Shown here: in pieces, positions 51,834 to 60,467 of the stretch
How the letters are laid out: the number at the start of each line of letters is the position of its first letter
Position numbering within the stretch: position 1 is the first letter of the stretch
From: Bacillus sp. B15-48
Lineage (GTDB): Bacteria; Bacillota; Bacilli; Bacillales; Cytobacillaceae
Direction: 5' to 3'
Assembly: GCF_016879755.1 (NCBI RefSeq)
Contig: NZ_WOFU01000001.1
Location: 496,001-560,000 of the forward strand
DNA: 64,000 nucleotides
The notes under the pieces: model-generated
Told to the model about the DNA's origin: nothing
The model's database searches: none
The model's input: only the letters and a program-made list of their open reading frames with translations
Program-made: the position numbers and the translations under genes

Positions 51834-53597
51834 ATGACGAAAGGCAATATAGCAATAGTCGGTGGCGGATTAGCCGGACTGATAGCCACAATTAAAATTG
51901 CAGAAGCAGGAACAAAAGTAGATCTATTCTCGGTTGTCCCAGTTAAGCGATCGCATTCCGTTTGTGCTCAAGGTGGGATCAATGGAGCGGTTAATACAAA
52001 AGGAGAGAACGACTCTCCGTGGCAGCATTTCGATGATACTGTTTATGGAGGAGACTTCCTTGCCAATCAGCCATTAGTTAAGGCGATGTGTGAGGCAGCT
52101 CCAAAAATTATACATATGTTTGACCGAATGGGCGTTATGTTTAGTCGTACTCCTGAAGGTTTGCTTGATTTTCGACGTTTTGGAGGAACCCTTTACCATC
52201 GGACAGCGTTTGCAGGTGCCACGACTGGACAGCAACTTTTATATGCGTTGGATGAGCAGGTTAGAAAGTATGAAGTTGACGGGCTTGTAACGAAATATGA
52301 AAGTTGGGAATTTGTCTCAGCCGTCCTAGATGATGCCGGGGTTTGTCGTGGGATGACGGCACAAAACTTGCGGACCATGAAAATGCAAGTCTTTCCTGCT
52401 GACGCTGTTATTTTAGCGACCGGTGGACTTGGGGTCATTTTTGGGAAGTCAACGAACTCAACAATCAATACTGGTTATGCAGCAGCGCGGGTATATCAAC
52501 AAGGCGCTAAATACGCGAATGGAGAGTTTATCCAAATTCATCCAACAGCTATTCCAGGCGATGATAAAAACCGTTTAATGAGTGAATCAGCACGTGGTGA
52601 AGGTGGACGAGTTTGGACATATAAAGATGGAAAACCGTGGTATTTCCTTGAAGAAAAATATCCAGCTTATGGAAACCTTGTCCCGCGTGATATCGCGACT
52701 CGGGAAATTTTTGATGTTTGTGTAAACCAAAAACTCGGAATCAATGGTGAAAACAAAGTTTACTTAGATCTTTCTCACATCGATGCCAAACAGTTAGACA
52801 TTAAGCTTGGAGGGATAATGGAAATTTACGAAAAATTTGTTGGCGAAGATCCGCGGAAACTACCAATGAAAATTTTTCCTGGTGTTCATTATTCAATGGG
52901 TGGACTATGGGTTGATTATGAGCAAAGTACCAATATCCCAGGTTTGTTTGCGGCAGGAGAATGTGATTATTCTCAACATGGTGCAAACCGCCTAGGTGCG
53001 AACTCTTTGCTTTCTGCTGTATATGGTGGGATGGCTGCAGGTCCAGCAGCACTTAAGTATATTAATGGCTTAGAACGTTCGGCAGATTCGATGCCATCTT
53101 CGATTTTTGAAAGTCAGTTAAAAGAAGATGGTCTGAATCAAGAGAAGATTCGCTCTATGAGCGGTAATGAAAATGCGTATCTGCTTCATAAAGAGATGGG
53201 CGATTTGATGACGGCTAATGTAACGGTTGTGCGTGAAAATGACAAGTTGAAAGCTACTTATGAGAAACTTCATGAAATCAAGGAAAGATACAATCGGATT
53301 AATATTGAAGATACTTCTAAATGGAGCAACTCCAGCCTCTCCTTTGTGCGCCAGTTAGAGGGAATGATTCATTTGGCTCATGTTATTACTTTAGGAGCAT
53401 ATCACCGCAATGAAAGCCGTGGCGCTCACTATAAGCCAGAGTTTCCAAACCGTAATGATGAAGACTGGTTAAAAACAACGATTGCAATATATGATGCGAA
53501 GACGGCTCTGCCAGAGTTGTCTTATGAGGAAGTGGATGTAAGCCTTATTAAACCGCGGAAACGGGATTATACAAAAAACGCGAAGGGAGATAAATAA
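51834..53597 (+). CDS. sdhA: Succinate dehydrogenase/fumarate reductase flavoprotein subunit
   Basis: Catalytic FAD subunit, 587 residues. N-terminal dinucleotide fold IAIVGGGLAGLIATIKIA; the His for covalent FAD in KRSHSVCAQGGINGA (about 43); active-site HPTAIPGDD and SESARGEGGRVW; HYSMGGLWVDYEQSTNIPG; and GANRLGANSLLSAVYGG. The B. subtilis-like type B complex, with five-helix SdhC, is reversible with menaquinone. Gene order C-A-B and the neighbouring aspartase and Dcu genes favour fumarate reduction here (inference). Confidence 0.94.
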   Translation: MTKGNIAIVGGGLAGLIATIKIAEAGTKVDLFSVVPVKRSHSVCAQGGINGAVNTKGENDSPWQHFDDTVYGGDFLANQPLVKAMCEAAPKIIHMFDRMGVMFSRTPEGLLDFRRFGGTLYHRTAFAGATTGQQLLYALDEQVRKYEVDGLVTKYESWEFVSAVLDDAGVCRGMTAQNLRTMKMQVFPADAVILATGGLGVIFGKSTNSTINTGYAAARVYQQGAKYANGEFIQIHPTAIPGDDKNRLMSESARGEGGRVWTYKDGKPWYFLEEKYPAYGNLVPRDIATREIFDVCVNQKLGINGENKVYLDLSHIDAKQLDIKLGGIMEIYEKFVGEDPRKLPMKIFPGVHYSMGGLWVDYEQSTNIPGLFAAGECDYSQHGANRLGANSLLSAVYGGMAAGPAALKYINGLERSADSMPSSIFESQLKEDGLNQEKIRSMSGNENAYLLHKEMGDLMTANVTVVRENDKLKATYEKLHEIKERYNRINIEDTSKWSNSSLSFVRQLEGMIHLAHVITLGAYHRNESRGAHYKPEFPNRNDEDWLKTTIAIYDAKTALPELSYEEVDVSLIKPRKRDYTKNAKGDK

Positions 53598-53599
53598 TC

Positions 53600-54352
53600 A
53601 TGGCCGGAGACAACAAGAGCATTCATTTAATCATCACACGTCAAACGGATGCCAATTCTCAGCCGTATAATGAGGAATTTACCATCCCGTACCGCCAGAA
53701 TATGAACATCATCTCAGCGCTTATGGAAATTCAAAAAAAACCCATAAATGCGAAGGGAGAACAGACTACCCCTGTTAACTGGGAATCGGTTTGTCTAGAG
53801 GAAGTTTGTGGCGCTTGTTCGATGATGATTAACGGGAAACCGCAGCAAGCTTGTTCCTCCCTGATTGATATGCTCGAACAACCAATTCGGATTGCACCGC
53901 TAAGTACGTTCCCTGTTCTTCGGGATTTAGTTGTCGATCGACAGCGGATGTTTGATGCATTGAAAAGAGTAAAGGCCTGGGTACCGATTGATGGTACATA
54001 TGATTTAGGTTCAGGTCCAAGGCTTCCAGAGAAGACAAGACAATGGGCGTATGAATTGTCAAAATGCATGACGTGCGGTTGTTGTTTAGAGGCATGTCCA
54101 AATGTAAACGATCGCTCTCCGTTTATGGGACCGGCACCGTTGTCTCAAGTTCGCTTATTTAATACTCACCCAACAGGAGAGATGCATAAAGAAGAGCGTC
54201 TTGCTGCGATCATGGGAGAAGGTGGAATTACAACTTGTGGGAACTCACAAAACTGTGTTGAAGTTTGCCCGAAAGGCATCCCGCTCACGACCTCGATCGC
54301 ACAATTAAACCGGCAAGTAACAGCGTATTCATTTAGGAGATTCTTTGGGTAG
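53600..54352 (+). CDS. sdhB: Succinate dehydrogenase/fumarate reductase iron-sulfur subunit
   Basis: Electron-transfer subunit of 250 residues with three clusters: [2Fe-2S] in CLEEVCGACSMM and PQQACSS; [4Fe-4S] in CMTCGCCLEACP; [3Fe-4S]/[4Fe-4S] ligands in CGNSQNCVEVCPKGIPL. It starts two bases after the sdhA stop, so translation is coupled. The gene ends at 54352 and a structured repeat begins at the next bases. Confidence 0.94.
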   Translation: MAGDNKSIHLIITRQTDANSQPYNEEFTIPYRQNMNIISALMEIQKKPINAKGEQTTPVNWESVCLEEVCGACSMMINGKPQQACSSLIDMLEQPIRIAPLSTFPVLRDLVVDRQRMFDALKRVKAWVPIDGTYDLGSGPRLPEKTRQWAYELSKCMTCGCCLEACPNVNDRSPFMGPAPLSQVRLFNTHPTGEMHKEERLAAIMGEGGITTCGNSQNCVEVCPKGIPLTTSIAQLNRQVTAYSFRRFFG

Positions 54353-54353
54353 A

Positions 54354-54497
54354 TTATAAAGTGAAACTCCATCAGTGGGGATTTTCTTCATCCCCCACTG
54401 ATGGTAGTTGAACTTATCGGACCTTTACGGGCAGTTGATTCCTTTTGTATACTTAGAATCTTGAGGGGGGTCTTACTGCCCGTTAAGAGTGGGATAA
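54354..54497 (+). repeat. Two-hairpin structured repeat (copy 2), directly after sdhB
   Basis: Begins TTATAAAGTGAAAC and ends GGGATAAA. Hairpin 1 pairs CATCAGTGGGGA with TCCCCCACTGATG; hairpin 2 pairs ACGGGCAGT with ACTGCCCGT. Relative to the copy in the riboswitch at 9271-9430, at least three base pairs changed on both strands of the stems, so structure is conserved. It begins one or two bases after the sdhB stop codon. Confidence 0.75.
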
Positions 54498-54524
54498 ATT
54501 AGAGGATTTATACTTTCGTATTCA

Positions 54525-54575
54525 CAAAAAAGAAGGAACTACCCTCCATTCTTTGGTCGCGTTCCTTCTTTTTTC
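54525..54575. terminator. Terminator of the dcu-aspA-sdhCAB region
   Basis: AAAAAAGAAGGAAC and GTTCCTTCTTTTTT form a 14-bp stem around a loop of about 20 bases. Confidence 0.88.
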
Positions 54576-54631
54576 TATTGTTGATTTTTCTACTTTTTAA
54601 AAAAACCTACTCTCCACTCCTTAATCATCTA

Positions 54632-54795
54632 CTAAACTTCCGAATCAAAAACAAGTAGCTTGAGGTTTTTCTTTAAGATTCTTAACGCTTTTGTTGGCTC
54701 TGTTTTTGCGAGTAAGCCGATTCCATACATGACATATCCTTGTTTTTTTCAAGTACCTCCATTAAGCACGTTAAACCTTGCTGATTTTTATTACG
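54632..54795 (-). pseudogene. Possible decayed gene tail
   Basis: On the minus strand, one frame reads QQGLTCLMEVLEKNKDMSC and another continues YGIGLLAKTEPTKALRILKK and NLKLLVFDSEV to a stop at 54632. Joined by a single frameshift they look like the last 55 residues of a soluble protein. No start is present and I do not recognise the family. Confidence 0.3.
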
Positions 54796-55092
54796 AGTAC
54801 TTGGATTAAGTGCGTTTTACATGCCGTTTTATTACGAGTACTTGGATTAAGTGAATTTTTCGCAGAATTTTAATCCAAGTACTCGTATTAAATACATAAT
54901 ATAATGCTAGTACTCGTGATAAATTAAGTAATTTAACCAAAAATAATCCTAGTACTTGGATTAAACAGGTGTTTCAACTCGATTTAAACGCATTTTTACG
55001 AGTATATATTCCTACTACTCGGAATAAAAAGCCGATTACCAGCATTATCTTTCAAAAGTTTGATTTTTATCTTAGTACTAGCAATATCACAA
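54790..55092. repeat. AGTACT palindrome array 2
   Basis: Cores at 54796, 54837, 54878, 54909, 54951, a degenerate ACTACT at 55014, and 55074. Spacings are 41, 41, 31, 42, 63 and 60 bp, the same series as the last part of array 1 (41, 41, 31, 42, 63, 60). The sequence between boxes is also alignable, for example ATTACCAGCATTATCTTT in both. The array lies between convergent sdhB and IclR genes. Confidence 0.85.
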
Positions 55093-55198
55093 GCACCCTT
55101 TCCCCTCTTTAATCAATCTTTTGATTAAAACTGGCTTGATTTTACAGGCATTCGACCTGCTTTTCCATTAGTAAAAAAAAGGCAAACACCTATTCACC

Positions 55199-55236
55199 GA
55201 AAAATAGCTTCCGCCACTGGACGGAAGCTATTTTTA
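55199..55236 (-). terminator. Terminator of the IclR regulator gene
   Basis: AAAAATAGCTTCCG and CGGAAGCTATTTTT pair around CCACTGGA; the stem begins inside the last codons of the regulator gene. Confidence 0.85.
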
Positions 55237-55995
55237 TTGATCCCAACCTAAAAGTCGCGATATCAAGTTTGCTTTTTCTTTTAATTGGAGGACGGCAACA
55301 GAATTTATCGACGTGTCTAACGAATGTTCAAGCCCAACAACGGTTAGGACAGCGACTAAATTCGATGTTCGCTCAAATATTGGCGCAGCGATGGCTGAAA
55401 TTCCCGGTATTGTCGACCCTTTAACGAAGGAATAGTTGTTTTGTTGGACAAAATTGACTTGTTCCTTGAAATCGTCCAATTCAGCCATGTCTGCTGTTAA
55501 TTCCTCATCAATTTTTCGGGCGGTGACATGTTCTGGTAAAAAAGCAGCAAAGATTAGTCCGGCTGCACTTTGCGTTACACTCACTTGAGATCCGACTTTA
55601 ATTCCGATATTCACGGGACCATTTGCTTCTTCCCAACTCACAAAAAATGGCCCTTCTTGTCCCCAGATTGCAAGGGCAACCGTTTCATTTAAAATATCTT
55701 TTAAGTCTAATAGGTGAGGAGAAGAAATATCGATGATGTTTAGTTTTTGTGATGCTTTAAAGCCTAATAAAACTAATTCAGTTCCTAAAATATATTTCCC
55801 ATCTTGAGTTTTTTCTAATATTCCTGTTCGTACAAAGCTTGTTAAATAACGATGAAGTTTGCTTTTTGAAGTTTCACAAATAACAGCTATTTCCGTAATC
55901 GTTACCGGTTTTCCAGCTTCGGCAATTTTTTTAAGAATGTCAATTCCTACCTCAATTGATTGGATCCCTTGGCTTTTTGTTTCTTCTCCAGTCAT
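55234..55995 (-). CDS. IclR-family transcriptional regulator
   Basis: 253 residues. N-terminal winged HTH: GIQSIEVGIDILKKIAEAG, VTITEIAVICETSKSKLHRYL, followed by the GAF-like IclR effector domain (about 85-250) with YILGTELVLLG, VNIGIKVGSQVSVTQSAAGL and IPGISAIAAPIFE. GGAG precedes the ATG. It stands between a repeat-filled gap and a monooxygenase gene on the same strand, which it may control. Confidence 0.9.
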   Translation of the reverse strand: MTGEETKSQGIQSIEVGIDILKKIAEAGKPVTITEIAVICETSKSKLHRYLTSFVRTGILEKTQDGKYILGTELVLLGFKASQKLNIIDISSPHLLDLKDILNETVALAIWGQEGPFFVSWEEANGPVNIGIKVGSQVSVTQSAAGLIFAAFLPEHVTARKIDEELTADMAELDDFKEQVNFVQQNNYSFVKGSTIPGISAIAAPIFERTSNLVAVLTVVGLEHSLDTSINSVAVLQLKEKANLISRLLGWDQ

Positions 55996-56195
55996 TCTAT
56001 ATCTCCTTTGTCTTACCCAATTATGTAAATAGGGAGTAGTTAATCGTTATCATCGAAGAGTGCTCGCCCTTCCCACTTATCTTTATTTTAATTATTTGTG
56101 GGTAGAAACGAAAGGGGAAAAAAGAAAGGTGGTAATACGTGGAGGACATTAATCGCTTTTCTCAAAATCAATAAGCGAATGGAGTTGAAACTGAC

Positions 56196-56474
56196 TCAAC
56201 TATTCATCCCCCAAAAATCAGATAGTGAGTCTGACAAGCCACCATGTCCGAATTTAACTTTCCGGTTTTGCCGGCTCGGTTCCAGTGAATTTTGGAGAAA
56301 ATCGATGATTACTTTTCTTCTCTTTAAAATATTTTGAATGCCATTGTTAAAAAACCAATGATCAATTGTGTTATAGATCCCTCGATTAATCCCGTATTCC
56401 TCTTCACAGTAACGGATAAATTGAAGGTCTGGACTATGGACCGTAGCCTTTACCTTAGTAGCTTGCTTTTGCAT
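56196..56474 (-). CDS. Hypothetical small protein, 92 aa
   Basis: Unrecognised. The ATG at 56474 lies seven bases after AAGGAG, which favours it over a longer form from 56498. The protein is basic and predicted helical in the middle: DLQFIRYCEEEYGINRGIYN and ILKRRKVIIDFLQNS, with a polar tail. No signal peptide or membrane helix. It lies between the LLM monooxygenase (about 79 bp upstream on the same strand) and the IclR gene, so the three may be one unit. Confidence 0.5.
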   Translation of the reverse strand: MQKQATKVKATVHSPDLQFIRYCEEEYGINRGIYNTIDHWFFNNGIQNILKRRKVIIDFLQNSLEPSRQNRKVKFGHGGLSDSLSDFWGMNS

Positions 56475-56552
56475 GTTTTCTCCTTCTTTCTTTTCCAAAA
56501 ATAAAAAGGTATGAAGAACGCAAACATTGCGCTCTTCATAAGAAATAGATTA

Positions 56553-57620
56553 CTAAACTAAAGCCTCTTCTTGATTGAAATGTGGCATTACATGCTTCGA
56601 GAAGCGTTCCATCGCTTTCATTGTTTCAAGATGGGAAAGACCACCGAAATCAAAGTATAAAATGACTTCATCTAAACCAGTCTTTTCAATTTCTTTTAAT
56701 TTCTGAGTTACGTACTCAGCATCGCCAACGATAATGCTCTTATCACTTAAGTGACTCGTCGTCATGGACTTAAGGTTCTCAACGATTTCAGCAAAATAAC
56801 GAATATTTGGTGGCGCTTTTGCTGGATCTTCAGGAAATGCTGGAACGAGACCAGTAAAGTACTTTAACATTCTTTGTTTCGTTTTTTCCGTTTCTTCTGC
56901 TGACTCAGTTACATTAATGAAGTACGAGCAGCTTGCTTTTTTCCCTGTAAACCCATGTTGTGCAGACACATCATTGAACGTGTTAATGGCATTTTCCATC
57001 GTGCCGAAAACCATGTTTGCAGCGAATGGTGCAAAAATAACGTTTTCACCCATTTGAGCAGCTTTTTCAATTGAAGGACGGCTGAAAGCGGCTACATAAA
57101 TTGGCAAATGTTCTTGAACCGGCATTGGCGTTAATTGAATTTCTGGGAATGAGTAGATTTCTCCTTCATGTGATAACGTACCTTGTTTCCATGCTTTCTG
57201 AATGATATCTAAGCCCTCAAAGAAAATTTCACGGCTCTTGTTAAAGTCGACTCCAAATACATCATATTCACGCTTGTCATAACCACGTCCTGCAGAGAAA
57301 ATCGCACGACCATCGCTTAGCAAATCAAGCAAAGCGTATTCTTCAGCAATTTTGATTGGATGACTTGCTGGGAGCAATACAGTTGCTGGAGCTAGTTTAA
57401 TTTTCTTCGTTTTTGATGCTACATAAGTTAATAGAATCGAAGGAGAAGGTAGTACTCCTAGTGCACTAAAATGATGTTCAGGGACCCAAACTGAGTTAAA
57501 ACCTAAGTCCTCTGCATAAATACATTGTTCTGCTAAATCTTTAACCATCTGATTCGGATCTTTTCGCGTATCCCCATACTCAATTGGATTGTCTGTAAGT
57601 GTAAAATAACCGATTTTCAT
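56553..57620 (-). CDS. LLM-class flavin-dependent oxidoreductase (luciferase-like)
   Basis: FMNH2-dependent monooxygenase-type protein of 355 residues, bacterial luciferase-like TIM barrel. Motifs: KIGYFTLTDNPIEYGD, SVWVPEHHFSALG, KIKLAPATVLLPASHPIKIA and GRAIFSAGRGYDKREYDVFG. The ATG at 57620 follows GGGGTGACAAGG; a GTG three codons upstream overlaps it. Substrate is not evident; with an IclR regulator nearby, oxidative breakdown of an aromatic or aliphatic acid is possible. Confidence 0.87.
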   Translation of the reverse strand: MKIGYFTLTDNPIEYGDTRKDPNQMVKDLAEQCIYAEDLGFNSVWVPEHHFSALGVLPSPSILLTYVASKTKKIKLAPATVLLPASHPIKIAEEYALLDLLSDGRAIFSAGRGYDKREYDVFGVDFNKSREIFFEGLDIIQKAWKQGTLSHEGEIYSFPEIQLTPMPVQEHLPIYVAAFSRPSIEKAAQMGENVIFAPFAANMVFGTMENAINTFNDVSAQHGFTGKKASCSYFINVTESAEETEKTKQRMLKYFTGLVPAFPEDPAKAPPNIRYFAEIVENLKSMTTSHLSDKSIIVGDAEYVTQKLKEIEKTGLDEVILYFDFGGLSHLETMKAMERFSKHVMPHFNQEEALV

Positions 57621-57969
57621 CCTTGTCACCCCGTTAATATTTTTAATTGTTTACGATTGGTGAATCTCATTCACGTTTCGTTATACATACCTTACCAAAT
57701 AGTTAGAATATTTGTAAAGTATAAAAAGTAAAATTTTTTATAAAAAATAACTAATTAGTAATTTTCTAAATATTAAGTTTACAAGAAGCTGTTTTTTATT
57801 TAATATATATACACTGTGAAAAAACAGTTCACTTATTGTGAATTATTGGCACTATAATTTTAAAAGTGAATACAATTATGAGCACCGGTGAATAACCAGC
57901 CATGGAAAAACGGGGATGAACGTCCACTCAGGCTGGAATATTAATAAAAATCAGCCCGTTTAAGAACAC

Positions 57970-58430
57970 TCCATAAGTACTAGCAATAAACCCCAGCCAA
58001 TTTATGGCCAATCCAGGTTTTTAATCCAAGTACTAGGTAAAGTCACAACTCGTTTGTATGTTCTTTCCAAAAAAGGTCATTAATGTCTATCGGCAAACTT
58101 TTAACTGAGCAGATCCACAGGTTTTTTTTGAGCGATAATGCTGGTAACGCGTTTTTTATTCCAAGTACTCGTATTAAAAACACCAAATTTCGTTGATATA
58201 TTGCTAGTACTCGTAATAAAACGCAGGAAAATGAGGGGTTATTCCGAGTACTAGTAATAAAATGGGGGCAGGAGGCCGATATAATCCCTGTACTAGCAAT
58301 AAAAAACGGCTAAAAATCGGTTTAATCCAAGTACTAGTAATAAAACAGCTCATAATCACGGTAAATCCGAGTACTAGCAATATAACAAACTCATATTCTC
58401 GGTTAATTCCAGTACTAGCCATATAACAGC
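57970..58430. repeat. AGTACT palindrome array 3
   Basis: Cores at 57976, 58029, 58164, 58206, 58247, 58289 (TGTACT), 58330, 58370 and 58411. From 58164 on, spacings are 42, 41, 42, 41, 40 and 41 bp. Boxes are of the form TAATCCNAGTACTAGTAATA while the 20 or so bases between them are unrelated from unit to unit. The array occupies most of the 906-bp divergent gap between the monooxygenase gene and the next plus-strand gene. Confidence 0.85.
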
Positions 58431-58526
58431 CTTATAATCTCATTAGCCCGTTTTTGGACAATCCACGTTTTTACTCGATTACTGCCAAACATTTATAGTA
58501 AAATTTTAGGAAAAGAGGTGGAATCC

Positions 58527-59228
58527 ATGAAAAAGAAATTGATTGTTGGAGTTTTCATTTTTATCATATCCTTAAATATTTTCCCCTATTTTAGTAGCAA
58601 TACTAACTCTAAGCTATTATCAGATTTAGAAGGAACGATTTATTATACTGAAAGAGTTGATGGGGTACTTACTTTATTTAAATCAGATGCCACACTAGAA
58701 AATAAAACATTCATTTATAGCCACAAAGGGAAAGGAAAAACACACCACGGGGATTATAATGATAATATTATCGATTTTTATTACGATAAAACCAATCAAA
58801 CCTATTATTTTATTGCGATGGAAAATGGTTCGTGGAGTTCGTTTTCCTTAAAAGAAGGCGAAGACAAACCGGTTTTGCTTGAGGAAGATGCAGTGGAAAT
58901 AAACACCAACTATATACAAACTCAATTCAATAATCGCACCGTATCTTCAAAGCAAGGTTCCCTTTATCTAAAAGAAAATGGAAATGAAAAAGTGATTAAA
59001 AAATTCTATGGAATTTATGCTGAAAAATTTACTGGATATGGCCCTATCGGTTTTTCACCAGATGGAAAATACCTTATATATCATTCGATGGAGCATTTAA
59101 CACCGTTCGGAACTCTAGTCGAAGGCCTTTTAAAAAACTCTGTCGGCAACACGTATATTATGGATTTATCAACGATGGAGTCAACCAAATACATAGATGC
59201 TTCCCCTATCCAGTGGATTATTGAGTAA
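58527..59228 (+). CDS. Putative exported protein with beta-propeller-like repeats
   Basis: 233 residues from the ATG at 58527 (GAGGTGG upstream). MKKKLIVGVFIFIISLNIFP is a signal peptide or N-terminal anchor. The rest is beta-rich: GTIYYTERVDGVLTLFK, NQTYYFIAMENGSW, then GFSPDGKYLIYHSMEH, a TolB/WD40-like blade motif. Only a partial propeller would fit in this length. No recognised function. Confidence 0.6.
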   Translation: MKKKLIVGVFIFIISLNIFPYFSSNTNSKLLSDLEGTIYYTERVDGVLTLFKSDATLENKTFIYSHKGKGKTHHGDYNDNIIDFYYDKTNQTYYFIAMENGSWSSFSLKEGEDKPVLLEEDAVEINTNYIQTQFNNRTVSSKQGSLYLKENGNEKVIKKFYGIYAEKFTGYGPIGFSPDGKYLIYHSMEHLTPFGTLVEGLLKNSVGNTYIMDLSTMESTKYIDASPIQWIIE

Positions 59229-59346
59229 ATTATTATACTTCAGCTTGGTCACTCCGCATAGAAAAATGGCAAGATAATGTTTCCTATAATATAATCAGCC
59301 TATTTGTGCAAAAATGCATTTCTACCTATAGCTAACAAGCAGAAAC

Positions 59347-59383
59347 CTGTTCCCCGTTTCATAAATGGAACAGCCCTTTTTTA
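59347..59383 (+). terminator. Terminator after the exported protein gene
   Basis: CTGTTCC and GGAACAG flank CCGTTTCATAAAT and are followed by CCCTTTTTT. Confidence 0.7.
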
Positions 59384-59484
59384 ATTTTTGATGATAGTAG
59401 TTTATACTTGTCCACTTTATTTTCATAGAATGTAAATGTGGATGGGGCCCCTTCACAAAATAATTTTTGAAAGGGGGAAGATGA

Positions 59485-59652
59485 ATGGTTCTTTCGACTG
59501 ATGGCCTTCTTGAAACGCTTTTATGTGAACTAGGGAGGCTTCTTATATTCCTTTTGCTAACGCTTGCGATCCTTGTTGCCGGTCTATTCGGCTTCGATCC
59601 AGCACCAATTAGAGCGGCGAGAGATGCAGTTGCTACAGCTGATTGCCCATAA
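59485..59652 (+). CDS. Small single-pass membrane protein, 55 aa
   Basis: ATG 59485 follows GGGGGAAG and runs to TAA at 59652. It encodes MVLSTDGLLETLLCELGRL, then a strongly hydrophobic helix (LLIFLLLTLAILVAGLFGF) and a short tail DPAPIRAARDAVATADCP. It has its own terminator 18 bp downstream, and ribosome-site spacing is normal. The family is not recognised. Confidence 0.6.
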   Translation: MVLSTDGLLETLLCELGRLLIFLLLTLAILVAGLFGFDPAPIRAARDAVATADCP

Positions 59653-59670
59653 GAGTTTATTTAAACCTCT

Positions 59671-59708
59671 AGGAGATTATTTTCCCGTAAAATAATCTCC
59701 TTTTTTTC
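59671..59708 (+). terminator. Terminator after the 55-aa protein gene
   Basis: GGAGATTATTTT and AAAATAATCTCC form a perfect 12-bp stem with loop CCCGT and a TTTTTTT tail. Confidence 0.9.
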
Positions 59709-59793
59709 CACAAAGATAAGATATTCACACACACTTTTATGAAAGCGACATATGTTATATGGATATTTTTTATATTAAAAAGGTGGTTAAATT

Positions 59794-60213
59794 ATGAATG
59801 ATAAGAACGAACAGCAAACGGGGAATATTGAAACGGATGAAGTTAAGAATTTGACCAGTAGTTTAATAAAAAGTGAAAACTCGCTTGACTTGAATTCAAT
59901 CATGCAGTTGACTTCCAACCTTTTAAAAAACGAAACATTGATGAATTCCGTTACGGAATATAGCAAACTTAGGCAAAAAGCAACATCTCCTGAAACAAAA
60001 GCTGCTGAAAAAACAGAGCATACTTCTTTAGTTCAACAACTGGAGAATATCTCGAATGAGCTTGCAGAAATAAAACAGGAAATTGCGGAATTATCTTCTT
60101 TATCTCATCGACTAGAGGCGATTTCAAATGACCTTTCAGGATTAAAAAAGGAAATTAAAGACTTAAAAGACCAAAAGGGAAATGCATTCTCAAATCTCTT
60201 TAAAAAATCATGA
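59794..60213 (+). CDS. Coiled-coil hypothetical protein, 139 aa
   Basis: Soluble, polar protein without a signal peptide. Residues 1-70 are Asn/Ser/Lys-rich with LTSSLIKSENSLDL and LTSNLLKNETLMNSV, possibly two copies of one short motif. Residues about 78-128 form a heptad coiled coil (LVQQLENISNELAEIKQEIA, then LEAISNDLSGLKKEIKDLKD). It ends with a short hydrophobic-basic FSNLFKKS. Unknown function; self-association is likely. GGTGG precedes the ATG and a terminator follows. Confidence 0.65.
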   Translation: MNDKNEQQTGNIETDEVKNLTSSLIKSENSLDLNSIMQLTSNLLKNETLMNSVTEYSKLRQKATSPETKAAEKTEHTSLVQQLENISNELAEIKQEIAELSSLSHRLEAISNDLSGLKKEIKDLKDQKGNAFSNLFKKS

Positions 60214-60234
60214 GCTTAGCGGCCAGTGACGAGT

Positions 60235-60272
60235 AAACAGCCACCTCCATAAAGGAAGTGGCTGTTCTTTTA
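60235..60272 (+). terminator. Terminator after the coiled-coil gene
   Basis: AACAGCCAC and GTGGCTGTT pair around CTCCATAAAGGAA, followed by CTTTT. Confidence 0.82.
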
Positions 60273-60467
60273 TAGAAAAATAGTTACTGATGAATAGATC
60301 AGCAACAAAGAAAATGGTTATCCCCAGCAGTAGACGCATTTGTTGAACTTGTTTTACAATTGATTAGTAAAACGGATAGAGTAATGTTTGCTCAATATAG
60401 CCAATAATAAATAAAAGACAAACCCAAAGTTTCGAGACAATTCTGACCCTATACGAGGAGATTTAAG

